NCBI GenBank assembly: GCA_001414345.1
Contig: LLCB01000399.1
Coordinates: 1 to 45,567, forward strand
Source: Hymenoscyphus infarciens
Lineage: Eukaryota; Ascomycota; Leotiomycetes; Helotiales; Helotiaceae
Length of the DNA stretch: 45,567 nt
Reading direction: 5' to 3'
Part shown: positions 1-11,131 of the stretch, in pieces
Position numbering within the stretch: position 1 is the first letter of the stretch
Layout: each line of letters starts with the position of its first letter
The notes under the pieces: generated by a model
The model's database searches: none
Seen by the model: only the letters and a program-made list of their open reading frames with translations
Told to the model about the DNA's origin: nothing
Program-made: the position numbers and the translations under genes

Positions 1-16
1 ATATATATATATATAT
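1..16. repeat. (AT)8 microsatellite at window edge
   Basis: Eight AT dinucleotides open the window, directly before the first block of the left-edge LTR composite. Nothing to the left is visible, so it cannot be said whether this run belongs to the composite or to its flank. Confidence 0.8.
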
Positions 17-508
17 GTTTTAGGAGAGAAGTTAGTATATAAAGATATATCTAATTAGAAGATATTCTTACTATTTATATTATTTAAATAAAAAGAAAAG
101 AAGAAGAGAAGTTAAAATCAGAGAGAAGTTATCTATTAATATACTAATTATAATAATATCTATTACTTTATAATTATTATTTATCGCTTAATAATTACTA
201 TTATAATATATAATAATAGTAAGAATATACTAACTCTTTTATAATATACTACTTTCTATCTAAGAGTTAATAAACAGCCTCTCTTCTATTTATATCTATT
301 ATTATATAGTATATAATAGTAAATAAAGAGTAATTATCTACTAAATAATAATATAACTAGCTACTAACTCTACTCTAACTACTAGATACTATAATAGTAA
401 ATAAGTTATATTCTTTATAATAAATAGATAAATAAACTTTTAAGTAATCTAATACTATACTAATTAATAACTAAAGACTCGGGATAAGTCTTTTTTAAGA
501 AGAGAGAA
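17..508. repeat. Block X, copy 1 (internal part of a tandem LTR composite)
   Basis: This AT-rich block is repeated as a diverged direct copy at 1672-2160. Shared landmarks are the stretch TATTATTTAAATAAAAAGAA near the start and a purine-rich run AAGAAGAGAGAA just before the LTR-like block that begins at 509. It sits immediately upstream of an LTR in both copies, so I read it as the internal end of an LTR element. Copy 1 would then belong to a unit whose remainder is off the left edge. No coding frame is recognisable. Confidence 0.6.
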
Positions 509-921
509 TATAATAATACGCTATTCTAAATTATTAGTATTCGTAAAACTACTAATACCTCTAAGTACTATCGATATCTCTAGGCTAAGATTATAAATAA
601 CTAATACTTATATAATCAAAGTACTAAAGGTATTAAATATCTGATATTTATATATAGAAGAGATTAAGATTTAGATATTATATATTTAGCTTTTTAGCTC
701 TTATTATTTAGTATTAGCTATATTAGATAGAGCTTAGTTATTATTATTATTAGAACTTAGTAGCTTCTAACCTTTTATATATAGACGTTTATATTCAGTA
801 TAGAAGAGAGATAGTTTTTCCTTTTCTTCTATATTAGAGCCTAGTATTTACGTATATTATTCTGTCTTAAACGTACTCTTATATATCTCTTTAGTAGTAG
901 TATATATTCTATACTATTATA
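509..921. mobile_element. LTR of family A, copy 1 (inside tandem composite)
   Basis: This block is related to 2161-2494, 23018-23376 (inverted) and 43200-43552. All four begin TATAAnAG/TATAATAA and end in ACTATTATA or a close variant, which would be TGTAATAG...CTATTACA before RIP, so they carry the TG...CA ends of LTRs. At 413 bp this copy is longer than the other three (334, 359 and 353 bp), so it probably has an internal insertion. It is preceded by a purine-rich run and followed by a non-copia internal block. Orientation of the parent element is uncertain because purine-rich runs lie on both sides. Confidence 0.6.
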
Positions 922-1671
922 CTCTACGCTCTCTTTTCTCTAACTTATTATCTTTCTTTCTAGTCTCTTAAGTAAGAAGCCTAAATTAGCTCTTCTTCTA
1001 CCTTCTTCTTATAAGAGCGCTTCTTATCTTAGTAATCTTCTATAATAGACTTAGAAGAGAATACTTATAAACTCTTTAAGTAAGTCTTAAAGAGAACTTA
1101 AATCTAGATTTATATAGAGGTCTTATTCTCTATAGTACTATATAAGAACTATTAAATATTAATAACTAAAACCTCTCTAATTAGTAAGAAGTACTTATAG
1201 TAATCTTAGTATAAAGTGTCTAAGTCTTTTTTAAAAAAGCTAACTATATCTCTAAACTATTCTTTAATACCTCTATACTAGTAATAACTAATATCTTATC
1301 TAGGGCCTTAGTAGCCTTCTTAATCTCCTTTTTCTTCTTTTTAAGCTTAAGCTTATTAAACTCCTTTCTTATAAACTATAGTAACTATTCTAAGTTAAAA
1401 TAGATTTAAAATATATTTAAGATTAAACTTACTAGAATATATATAATATTCTACTTTATAAAGTACTTATACTTCTTTAACTTAGCCTTCTTAAAAGTAT
1501 AAATATAATCTTTATTTTAAGATTTTACTTAAAAGTACTAAACGTAGTAGACTTAGTAAGTAGCTAGAAGTATACTAGAAGGATATAAGAGAGGTATTTT
1601 ACTATATTAGATTAGTCTTAAATTAGATCTAATTAAGAGAAGAAAGACTTACTTTTATATATAAATATTCT
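922..1671 (-). mobile_element. Internal block Y between two family-A LTRs (gag-like remnant possible)
   Basis: This 750-bp block lies between the two direct family-A units and has no other copy in the window. On the minus strand, around 1210-1360, a frame broken by few stops gives a Lys/Glu-rich stretch. The same bases on the plus strand give an unlikely Phe/Leu run. This suggests, weakly, a gag-like coding remnant on the minus strand. I recognise no protease, RT or integrase motif, so the composite would be a non-autonomous or internally deleted LTR element. Confidence 0.4.
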
Positions 1672-2160
1672 AGAGATAAGTTAGTATATACTTAATTAAA
1701 ACATAGTCTTACTATTTATATTATTTAAATAAAAAGAAAAGAAGAAGAGAAGTTAGAATTAAGAAGAAGTCGTCTACTAATATACTATAAATAATAATAG
1801 CTATTATTTTATAATTATTAATTATTACTTAATAATTACGATTATAATATATAATAATAATAAGAATATAATAACTTCTTAGTAGCTTACTAGCTTCTAT
1901 CTAATTAGTTAATAAATAGCTTCCTTTCTATTTATAACTATTATTATATAATATATAATCGTAAATAAAGTATATCTAAGTAGTAAATAATAATACTACT
2001 ATATACTAATACTAGACTAACTATAAAGTACTATATAAATAAATAATAGAAGATAAGTTATATTCTTAATAATAAATAAGTAAATAATATTATAAACGTT
2101 TTAATACTATACTAACTACTAACTAAAGACTTAGAATAATTTTTTTTTAAAAGAAGAGAA
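1672..2160. repeat. Block X, copy 2
   Basis: This is a direct copy of 17-508 at a spacing of about 1655 bp, ending in the purine-rich run AAAAGAAGAGAA right before the LTR start at 2161. With 509-921, 922-1671 and 2161-2494 it forms an X-LTR-Y-X-LTR tandem arrangement. Such an arrangement arises when two elements share one LTR, or by unequal recombination. The two copies differ by substitutions and several small indels. Confidence 0.6.
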
Positions 2161-2494
2161 TATAATAACTAGCTATCTTAACTTATTAATATTACTATTA
2201 CTTATATACTAAGTATATATATTACTAATACTTATATACTAAAAGTATTAATATTATATATTTAGCTTTTAGCTATTATTATTTTAAGATTACTTATATT
2301 AGAAAAGTCTTTATTATTAGTATTATTAGACCTTTATATTATCTAATCTCTAATATATAAATACTTCTACTTAGAATAGTAGAAGGCTAATTTAGTCTTT
2401 TCTTTTATATTAGAGCTTAGTATTTATATACTTATTCTACTAAATATACTCTTATCTATCTCTTTTTTAGTTATATATATTTCGTACTATTATA
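2161..2494. mobile_element. LTR of family A, copy 2 (right end of composite)
   Basis: This LTR starts TATAATAACTAGC and ends TACTATTATA. The base after it, at 2495, begins recognisable minus-strand copia sequence, so this is the outer right end of the composite inserted in the old copia. If target duplication was 5 bp as in the other copies, the duplicated sequence here is TTACT (2495-2499). Its partner is off the left edge and cannot be checked. Confidence 0.65.
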
Positions 2495-2648
2495 TTACTA
2501 GTTATAACTTTATAAAAGTAAGTATTATACTCTTAATTATAATAGTCTTTTATCTATAAACTATAATCTAAATATTTAAGTAGAAGCTAGATAATAATCT
2601 TAAATATATCTTAGTTAATATATTAATCTTCTTTTATTATAATTTAAT
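2495..2648 (-). pseudogene. Old copia segment: integrase-RT linker / RT start
   Basis: The reverse complement of this stretch matches the plus-strand copia copy around 14360-14550, including the sequence equivalent to TTATACTTTATAAATAA and the start of the RT core. It is cut on the left by the family-A composite and on the right by the (ATT)n tail of a truncated LINE. This is the left-most piece of the old copia in the window. Confidence 0.75.
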
Positions 2649-3449
2649 ATTATTATTATTATTATTATTATTATTCTTACGCTACGTAGGCCGTAGGCTA
2701 AGCTCTAAGAGTAAGTAGTATATCTTCTATTCTAGTTTATATAGCCTTTTAGCTTATTCTTCTTTATCTCTTAAGCTTCTTTATAAATATAATTCTCCTT
2801 TTCTTTAATTCCTACTACTATCTATTTAAAGCTTATCTCTCTAACTTAGTAATATAGTAGAGGGGTATAGTAGGTTAGTATATTTAACCTACTAAGGTAT
2901 ATATTAGTAGTATAAGAGGTATATTTATCTCTAGAATTATTAGAGCTAAAGTCTTACTTTCTAATATACCTCGGCTTTCTTCTTCTATTTCTCTCTTTCT
3001 TTCGCTTCTTTCTCGCTCTTCTCTCTCTTCTTAAGTAATTCTAGCGCTAGCTTATACTCTTAGAGTCTTCTTAGCCTAAGTAGCTAAGTAGTTACTCTTA
3101 GTACTAGTTTCCTATCTACTAGTACCTCTCTTAGCTCTTATAGATCCTTAATCCTCTTTTCTAGAGCTCTTATAAGCATGTCTCTTTCTTATAAAATATC
3201 CTAGTAAAATAAGACTAGGTGTCTTACTATCTCCTTACTATCTATATAAATATACTATAGTATAACCTAGTTTAGTACTCTTTTAATAAAGAGGAAGGCG
3301 TTTAGTCTTATTACCTCTATTTATACTTAGATAAGTAGCGAGCTATTTGCCTTAGTAAGCCTCTTATAAACCTTTCGTAGCTTCTACTTATCTAGGTCTA
3401 CTTTGTCTAACGCTTCTATATATTATATTAGGTTCCTCTCTCGAGTCCT
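2649..3449 (-). mobile_element. 5'-truncated LINE, family B (Tad1-like)
   Basis: About 775 bp plus an (ATT)n tract (2649-2674), which is the reverse complement of an (AAT)n 3' tail. The body closely matches the 3' end of the full-length LINE at 37283-42508, from the shared CTACGTAGGCCGTAGGC next to the tail up to about 3448. There the match stops abruptly and copia sequence resumes. This is a typical 5' truncation from incomplete target-primed reverse transcription. The flanks CTTCTTTTATTATAATTTA (before the tail) and CTTCTTTATAATTTA (after the body) look like a target duplication that has since gained a small indel. Only the C-terminal coding and 3' UTR part is present. Confidence 0.8.
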
Positions 3450-3983
3450 TCTTTATAATTTATAATATATTTAACTATTATTTACTATAAATACTTTAAT
3501 ATTATAAAGATTATTTAAATTAGTAATAAAACTTTTAATATCTTTAAAAGTAATATAGTCTTTAGTTCTATTAATAAAAGTATTTAAGTCTTAGAATAAT
3601 ACTTTAAAGTTATTTAAAAGTCTTAAATACTTTTAAAGTTATTTATATCTATGCTTTTAAAAAGATTCTAATAAGAGTTCTAAAATACTAGTGTTTTAAT
3701 AAATTTCTAACTAATAGAGTTAGTATTAAGAGAAAACTAGCTTAATTCTTACTTATTTTAAAAGCTTAAGATTTCTCTTTTTTTATAAGATTATAGTATT
3801 TTTTTATTTAATAGTACTATTCTAGAAATTTCTCTAGACGCTAGTACTATTCTGGAAAGTTTTAAAAGTTTTAGTAAAGTATAGTTTTACTACTATAGAC
3901 TAAAAGTTTACTAGACTACTTAGTAGTAAAATACTATAGTTCTTATTTTTAGTTTTTTAAAATATAAAAAAATCTTTCTATAT
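3450..3983 (-). pseudogene. Old copia segment: integrase C-terminal to RT linker
   Basis: The reverse complement aligns along its whole length to the copia copy at about 13830-14360, with landmarks such as ACTACTAAGTAGTCT and the run of related AATAGTACTA motifs. It is bounded by the truncated LINE on the left and the left LTR of the gypsy element on the right. The last five bases (3979-3983, TATAT) are the gypsy target duplication. Confidence 0.8.
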
Positions 3984-4174
3984 TATAATAGCTCTCTATA
4001 ACTATATAAAAGAAGTACTTATAGAATAGTACCTTTTATTAAGGAAAACTAAACTAAAGAGAAAAGTAGAGAGTATATATACTCTAGCTTTATTTATATA
4101 TATTAAGTAAGTTCTTAGAAAAGCCTTAGAATAACCTAGTTATATAAGTAATATATATAACTAGGACTATTATA
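3984..4174 (-). repeat. Gypsy 3' LTR (left)
   Basis: A direct repeat of 9564-9754. It starts TATAATAGC and ends GGACTATTATA on the plus strand, the RIP-altered form of TG...CA ends. It is adjacent to the TATAT target duplication. Confidence 0.85.
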
Positions 4175-7100
4175 CTACCTCTCTCTTAAATAGGCCTTCT
4201 ATAACTAAGTAGCTTTATTCTTCTTTAATATAGAAGTATTAATCTCTAGCTTACTATAATCCTCTCTTCTATTCTCGTATACTACTTTCTATAGTAGTAG
4301 AGCTACTAAGAGACTAGCTATCTCTAGCCTCTCTAAATAGAACTTTTCTACTAGTTATAGTATATAGATTAGTTATTAAGCTAGATACGAATTAAGGTCT
4401 TTATTATAGCCTTTCTACTTAATTTAGTAATAGAGAGACTACTATCTCTTCTTCTTAGCTAGTATTTCTTTAACCTTCTATTCTTCTTCTTTATTTATAA
4501 TAATCGATAGAGTTAGTATAATTACCTATTCTAGTAAAGGATTTTCTATAGCTTTATATAACTTTTTAGAAATAAAGATAAGATAGACTTTAATAGAAGC
4601 TAGTAGTTATAATTAGAAAGTAGAACCTACTTTCTTAAAAATCTTAAAAAGGCTAGCTACCTAGTATTCTAGCTTTTAGCTTAGTTATTAAGTTACTTAG
4701 TCCTTTATTATAATAAAAACTATATCTCCTACTCTAAAGTTAACGTCTTATCTATACTTATTTATATCTTATTTCTTCTTCTACTAAGCTTTTAATATAT
4801 TTACTTAGCTAATATCTAAGACCTTCTAAATAGTCTTTATAACTACTATAGCCTCTTCTTATAATAGCTGTTCTTTTATATTAGCTAGTTCTAGTATTTA
4901 CTAATTAAATAAGGTTCTTAGTATATATCTCTTTTATAACTTAAAAGATAATAATCTAATAGTACTATAAAGTAATACTAACTATATATAATCTATTATT
5001 AGAAGTATCTTAGACTAGTTAGTATAATAATAATTAATATAAAGCTATAAGTAGTAATTAAGGTATTAGTTTATAATCTTAGTCTAGCTATTAGTTTAAG
5101 CGTAGTTTATAATAGAAAGTTAAAGCTAAATACCTAGGATTTAAGTAAACTCTTTCTAAAACTTAGTAATAAAGTAGAGACCTCTATCTAAGATTATACT
5201 TTTTAGAATCTTATAATATTATAAGACGTGTTTAATATATAACCTTACTATCTACTTAAAAGTAATATTCTTATAATAAGGTATTAAAATAGACTACTTA
5301 GATAAGTAGTCTATTACTATAAACATATTATTATAACTATACTTATTAATTAGAAAAGACTTAAAATCTATAGCTATATATTACTATATATATAGTAGTA
5401 TTAAGAGTAGGTATAAATAGCTAGATATTTTATCTTAAGAAACGTTTACTCTTTTATAATTATAATAGTTTTATATATATTTTATAATATTAGCTTTTAT
5501 ATTTTACTAGATATATCTTAAATATAGAATCTAATAAGTCTTATCTCTTATTAGATAAGCTAAAAGTATTTAATTATAAGTCTTATAAATTAGGTCTATT
5601 CTTAGTATATCTATGTCTAATACTACTAAGTAGTTTTAGTAAAGTAAAAGACTTTCTTTTAGAGTATATAAAGAATTAGTATTAGTTTTAGCTTATGCTT
5701 ATATAGCTTAAAGTATTACTATATCTTTATTTACTTAGTAGTTTCGTTCTAAAAGTGTAATTAATTCTTAGAAGTAGTCTTTATTAACTAGAGCTAGTAT
5801 AATTAAGCTTATCTTAACCTCTAGGTCTTTAAGCGCTTCTATATTAACTTATTCCTTTATTAGAAGTATATAAGTCTAGTACTACTCTTTAAGTTCCTTT
5901 TATAATTATATCTTATCTACTTTATAAGTTAAAATATTTATCTTTCTATTTTTATATCTTAAGTAGAATATAATAATAAAATAATACTTAGCTAAGGCTT
6001 TAGCCTACCTTACTTAATAAGTAGTAAGTTACTTAATAGTTATAAAGTACTTAAGCGTCTTATAGTTAATATAAATATAGATCTTTAAATAAGTGCTTTA
6101 TAGTTCTAGTCTCAATTCTATAAATAAGTATATAATAGTAAGTAGCTTTTTATTATATATTTTATAGTTATACTTAGCTAGAGATATAGTCTTACTAAAG
6201 TAGACTATAAGGTACTATTCCCTATTAGCTTATTATTATTATAATACTCTAATAATAATCCTATCTAAAGTATCTATCTTATTTATAGTAGAAAGGTTAA
6301 GAGAGTAGTAGTAGAGGATTAATATAGAGGTAAGTACTACCTTTAGGTCTTTAAACGCCTTCTAGTATTCCTTATTAAAGTTAAAAATCACGTTATTTTA
6401 TATTAGATATACTAATAGCTTTATAAATATACTATAGTTCTAAATAAACCTTTAATAGAAGTTATAGAAACTAAGGAAGCTTTAAACGCCTTTTACTATC
6501 TTAGAAGCTTACTATCTTTATACTACTAAGACCTTTTTAAGGTCTAATTTAATACTATTAGTATTAATAATAAACTTAAAGTATTTTATCTTCTTAATAT
6601 TAAACTTATACTTCTTAATATTAACTTATAACCTAGTATTCTTAAAACGTTAAAGGACTTTTTATCTATACTCTTTATATTTAAAGACGTTTAATAAATA
6701 GATAAGAATATTATCTAAATAGATAGAGTAGAAGTTATCTAAGTAATTAAATAGAATATTATTTATATAATACTAGTAGATAGATAGGCTATTTATTAAA
6801 CTAAATAGTAGAACCTTATACTTATAGGTTCTATAATATATATAAAAAGTAGTTAATTCCTTAGTATCTAGATCTATTTATATATAGTAAAAGGCTTACT
6901 AGATATCTAGCTTAGTAAAAATATAAGCTTAACTAATATATATAAGTATTTTATTAATTAGAGGTAATAGATAGTAGTTCTTTTAAGTAAGATTATTAAG
7001 TTTTTAGAAGTTAATATAAAAACGTAGCCTTTTATTTACTTTCTTTATAAATAGAATAAGAGTAGTAAAAGATAACTAGCTATACTTAATAAACTCTTTA

Positions 7101-9563
7101 TAGAGATTCTTTAAGATATATTCTTTTATAGCTAATAGCTTTTTAGTAGATATCTTATATAAAAGGGAATATCTAAGAGTATTTAGACTTTTAAGATTAA
7201 TCTTATAGTTATAGTATTAGTAAAGTAAGAAGATGTCTAAGATAGCCTTAGAAAATACTTTTTTAAAGTCTTAGTACTTATTAGGAATAGCGATTTTAGA
7301 GGCTATATCTAACTCTTAATTAGCTATAATAGTATTAATTTTATATATACTTATAGTAAATATCTTACTATCCTTTTAGAGTAAGTAATAATATATTCCT
7401 ATAGCTAAAATAGCTAAAATATTAATAATAGAGTCTAACTTCTTTAAAATAAAGGGTTTCTAATAATATACTAGAGTAAGTACCTTCTTTATAATACTCT
7501 TAAGCTCTCTCTTTACAACCTAGTATTATACTTATATTAAGGACTTATAGCGTTCTCTACTATATATAGATAGTATATAACTAGTTAAGGTTATAGTATT
7601 AATTTTAAAGTAATCTATAAGTTTTAAAAGTCTTCTATCTTATTAGTACTATTTATTCATTTCTATAACTTAATTATAAGTATTAGCTTTATCCTAGTAA
7701 GAAGGTATAAAGTCTTTTAGTTATATAATATCTTAAAGAAGAGGAGTTAGCTATTAAGTAGAGAAGTAAGTCTTAAGGTTATTAGACTAGAATAACTTCT
7801 AATAAGTTATATTAATATTAATATAAAAGTACTTAAAGAACTACTAGCTAAGAATAATATTATATAAACTTAAGTTTAAAAGAATAAATAGTATATTAAA
7901 GAGTTTATAGTTATCTAGAATATAATTTAAAAGAAGATAGTATATAACTTTACTTTTAATTTCTCTATTATATCTATAAATCTTAATAAGAGTAAGAAGT
8001 CTTTTAGTCTTTAAACTATAGAACTTTATAAGGTTATAACTAAGTTATATATTTATAAAAGAAAAGGTATTTACTCTAAGATTATTAAGAGTAATAGTTT
8101 ATATACTAAATCTATTAATAGTTATTTTACTAGGTAAAGTAAACGCTTTTCTACTAAATAATAACTATAAATTAATCTCTAAGAGATTAATCCTATATTT
8201 ACCTAAGAAGAAGTCTTCTCTTAAGCTTCTTCGTTTCCTAACCCTAAGCTAGTATCTTCTCCTTTAAGCTCTTTAAAGTTAACTTTATATATCCTTAGCT
8301 TTAAGTAATTCTTAATATAATAACTAGGCTTACTATAGTTAAAGTACTTATCTAATAGTCTTAGAGTTAAGTAGTTATTTATAATAGAGGTATTAAGACG
8401 TCTAAGAGAAATAAAAGAGGTTATAAAAGAAGAAGAAATAGTAGATATAGAAGTAGATATATACTAGTTTAAGGTATAAGTAAGGTTTACTACTTATACC
8501 TTTTAAGTAACGAGATTTTAAAGATTATTATTAATACTACTTATAAGATTATAAAAAGAGTTTATATCTCTCTTAGCTTAGAACTTAGTAATAATAAGAG
8601 ATTAGTATAGTATAAGAGTTAATTTACTCTATAAGTCTTCTACTAAGTCTTATTATATAACTTTATCTTTGTTTATAATTTATTAGAACTTAGTATAGAA
8701 GTTATAGAAAGTCTTTCTTTTTAATATAATAAGGTCTTATTACTTAATATAAGCTTCTTAGTATATATAAGAGCTAATAGTGATATTTTAGAGATAAGTT
8801 AATATCTCTTTATAGCTTTTAAACTAATCTATAATATTAAACTTATATCTTAGATAAATATAGTTTTAAGTTTTTCTAAAATTATAGTAGTAGATTAAGT
8901 TTATTCTTACTTTCTTAGACTTAAAATAGTTAATATTAATAAATAACTTTACTATAATCTTAGTTTTCTAAGTTATATAAGTAAATTCGTCTTTTATAGT
9001 AAATAGATAGAGATTAGCTATCTAACTAGTCTTCTTTAATAATAGAGCTATAAAAGAGAAACGAGTTATATTAACTAGTTATAGTTAAGTAGAGATATAT
9101 TAATAAGAACTACTAGCTATATTTAAAGTATTTACTTTAAGTTTATTAAGAATTTATTATAGAGTAGAGTTAAGTAGAGGTAATTTAATAATCTTATACT
9201 ATAAGAGACTAGTAGTCTCCTTAGTAGAAGGAGGTAGTAGTAGTATAGTAATAGCTAGTTTATATATTTTAGTAAGTTAAGTTCTTAAACTAGATTAAGA
9301 CGTGATATTAATAGAAGTAGAGAGAGAGATAGGCTCTACTAACTCTAAAATAGAGTAGAATAGTTCTTAGGTTAATAAGTTACTTTTAAAGAACTTAATA
9401 TAGCTAATAGAAGAACGTTAGACTCTATTACTTAATATAAAGAGGTTTAGCTTTATAGAGGAGGATAGTAGATTAAGAGGATTTAATATAAAGTAAATAT
9501 ATATAGTATTATTAAGATATTAGTAAAAGCCTTTCTAGATAAAGAGAGAGAGTTTAGTTTTAG
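4175..9563 (-). pseudogene. Gypsy gag-pol remnant
   Basis: Read on the minus strand. The gag nucleic-acid-binding knuckle is at 8346-8305 with spacing C-x2-C-x4-H-x4-C, each Cys or His now Tyr through TGC/TGT/CAT to TAC/TAT changes. RT begins with the conserved FYINF/LNNLT block near 7025. The LDI motif has its catalytic Asp codon intact at 6907-6905. YLDDILIY reads YLDNILIY with the two Asp positions at 6715-6710. The first integrase catalytic Asp (VIDYLSK) is at 5311-5309. All three catalytic sites are in one frame (192 and 1404 bp apart, both divisible by three). RNase H should lie in the roughly 1.3 kb between RT and integrase, but I did not pin its residues. Protease was not identified with confidence. 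Not functional because of many in-frame stops. Confidence 0.82.
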
Positions 9564-9754
9564 TATAATAGCCTTCTATAACTATATAAAAGAAGTACTT
9601 ATAGAATAATAACTTTTATTAAAGAAAACTAAACTAAAGAGAAAAGTAGAGAGTATAAATACTCTAGCTTTATTTATATATATTAAGCGAGTTCTTAGAA
9701 AAGCCTTAAGATAACCTAGTTACGTAAGTAACGTAAATAACTAGGACTATTATA
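9564..9754 (-). repeat. Gypsy 5' LTR (right)
   Basis: A direct repeat of 3984-4174. It keeps a few CG dinucleotides (for example in GTTACGTAAGTAACG) that are TA in the other LTR, so the two LTRs decayed unequally. TATAT target duplication follows at 9755-9759. Confidence 0.85.
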
Positions 9755-9951
9755 TATATCTTTTTATACTCTTATTATATAAAAACTTTTAAATTTAAAA
9801 TTAAGTTCTTAACTTAGTTAATTAGTCTATTTTATATATAAAGAGCTTCTTTAACTTAATATAATATAATCTACTTTTATATCTCTCTAGTAGCCTTTTT
9901 ATATCTCTCTAGTAGCCTTTTTATAAATCTTAGATCTTATAAATATTAGTT
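9755..9951 (-). pseudogene. Old copia segment: integrase core region
   Basis: The reverse complement matches the copia copy at about 13650-13830. Landmarks are TTAACTAAGTTAAGAACTTA and the AAAAAGGCTACT motif. It contains a private 22-bp tandem duplication (9878-9921) absent from the other two copia copies. It ends where the 19-bp inverted-repeat terminus at 9952 begins. Confidence 0.75.
9878..9921. repeat. 22-bp tandem duplication
   Basis: Two consecutive copies of a unit containing ATCTCTCTAGTAGCC, at a 22-bp spacing. The homologous copia sites (around 13690 and 33605) have one copy, so the duplication arose in this copy. Confidence 0.8.
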
Positions 9952-9988
9952 AGAACCTATTTAGCTCGTAGATATCTAGAATATATAC

Positions 9989-10160
9989 TGTCGGTATATA
10001 TATTTAAGAGGTAAATAGCGATTCAGATTAGTATACGTGGGTACACGTGCACTCGCTTAGAGGCTACTTAAGTAGGTATCGTAGCTAGCTTTACTTAGTA
10101 TATACGAATAATAATATAACTCTTTTTATATTACTTTTATAACTATAAGTTATACTAATA
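9989..10160 (+). repeat. Copia copy 1 5' LTR
   Basis: Starts TGTCGG and ends ACTAATA (CTAACA before RIP). The homologous solo LTR elsewhere shows true TG...CA ends. It retains one CACGTG (10044-10049) and its RIP-altered partner TACGTG (10034-10039). A GTATATA stretch downstream may be the TATA box. Confidence 0.88.
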
Positions 10161-10537
10161 CTAATTAGTAGATATATAGATTAGATACTTAATTACTTCG
10201 TATATTTCTACTATAGATATACTTATATAAAAGTAAACTTAATATTACTAGTAGACTCCTCTTCTTTGATTATAACTCCTTCTACTATTTAATAACTTTT
10301 TAATAATATACTATAAACGCTTCTTAAGACAGGAAGCATCGATTACGAATATTAACTTCTTACTAACCTTCTCTTATCTACTAAGACAATTTATACTCTC
10401 TAAGACACTTATTTACCTAAAACCCGAATTCTCTTTTACTTACTAAGTAAAGTATAAACGGACTTTCGATAATATCTAAATTCAATTTAAGTAATAATAA
10501 TATCTATAACATCTATAATATCTATAATATCTATAAT

Positions 10538-11096
10538 ATAACAGACACACTAGCACCGATTCCGACGACTTTAGAGGCTTTAACTTTAATACTAAAATAA
10601 GCTCTAAAGCTAGCACTAAAGCTAAAGTTAATATAAACAGAAGAGACGATTTTTATAGCTAAATAAGAAGAGAAGTATACTAAAGAAGAGAACGAAGACC
10701 TTCTTCTTTAAGACGAATTTCAAGTAGACTTTAAAGAATAGAATTAAGATAAATTTGCTAAAATCTACTAATCTACTACTACTAATAAATACTTTATAGA
10801 AGAGGTATATAGGTTAAGATAGATAGATATAAGATGCTTATATTTTAAGTACTATATAACACTGCTACTGAGGTTAACTAAACTAAGTAGTTAGATAAAG
10901 AATTAAAAGATATAGTATTAGAAAGAGCTAGTACTAAAGAATTTAGATTCTATTATAAATATATAGTAGAATATGCTAAAAGATAATAAAAGCTATAATA
11001 ATAACAACTCTAATAATAATAACCTCTAGCTAAAAATATTACTTAAAACATCTAATCTAAGATAAAGGCTAGAGACGAAGCTTTATAAGTATCTAC

Positions 11097-11131
<35 letters not shown>

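Larger units (their letters stand above)
3984..9754 (-). mobile_element. Ty3/gypsy LTR retrotransposon, RIP-degraded, complete layout
   Basis: The element is 5.77 kb with 191-bp direct LTRs at 3984-4174 and 9564-9754, flanked on both sides by TATAT (3979-3983 and 9755-9759). The target duplication is consistent but low in complexity. Coding is on the minus strand. A CCHC zinc knuckle lies at 8346-8305, RT at about 7100-6600, and an integrase core from about 5311. The pol domains share one frame from 6907 to 5309, interrupted by stops where Gln and Trp codons were. The order RT then integrase defines gypsy rather than copia. It is inserted in the integrase-RT region of the old copia, because its flanks are contiguous copia sequence when joined. 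Confidence 0.88.

Noticed and set aside
922..1671. Host gene between the two family-A units
   Set aside because: Only a short Lys/Glu-rich stretch can be read, with stops, and the block is enclosed by LTRs. It is more likely element internal sequence.
3984..9754. Copia affiliation of the element with TATAATAG LTRs
   Set aside because: Its minus-strand motifs put RT (6907-6710) before integrase (5311) in translation order and the active site is YLDD-type, which is gypsy order.
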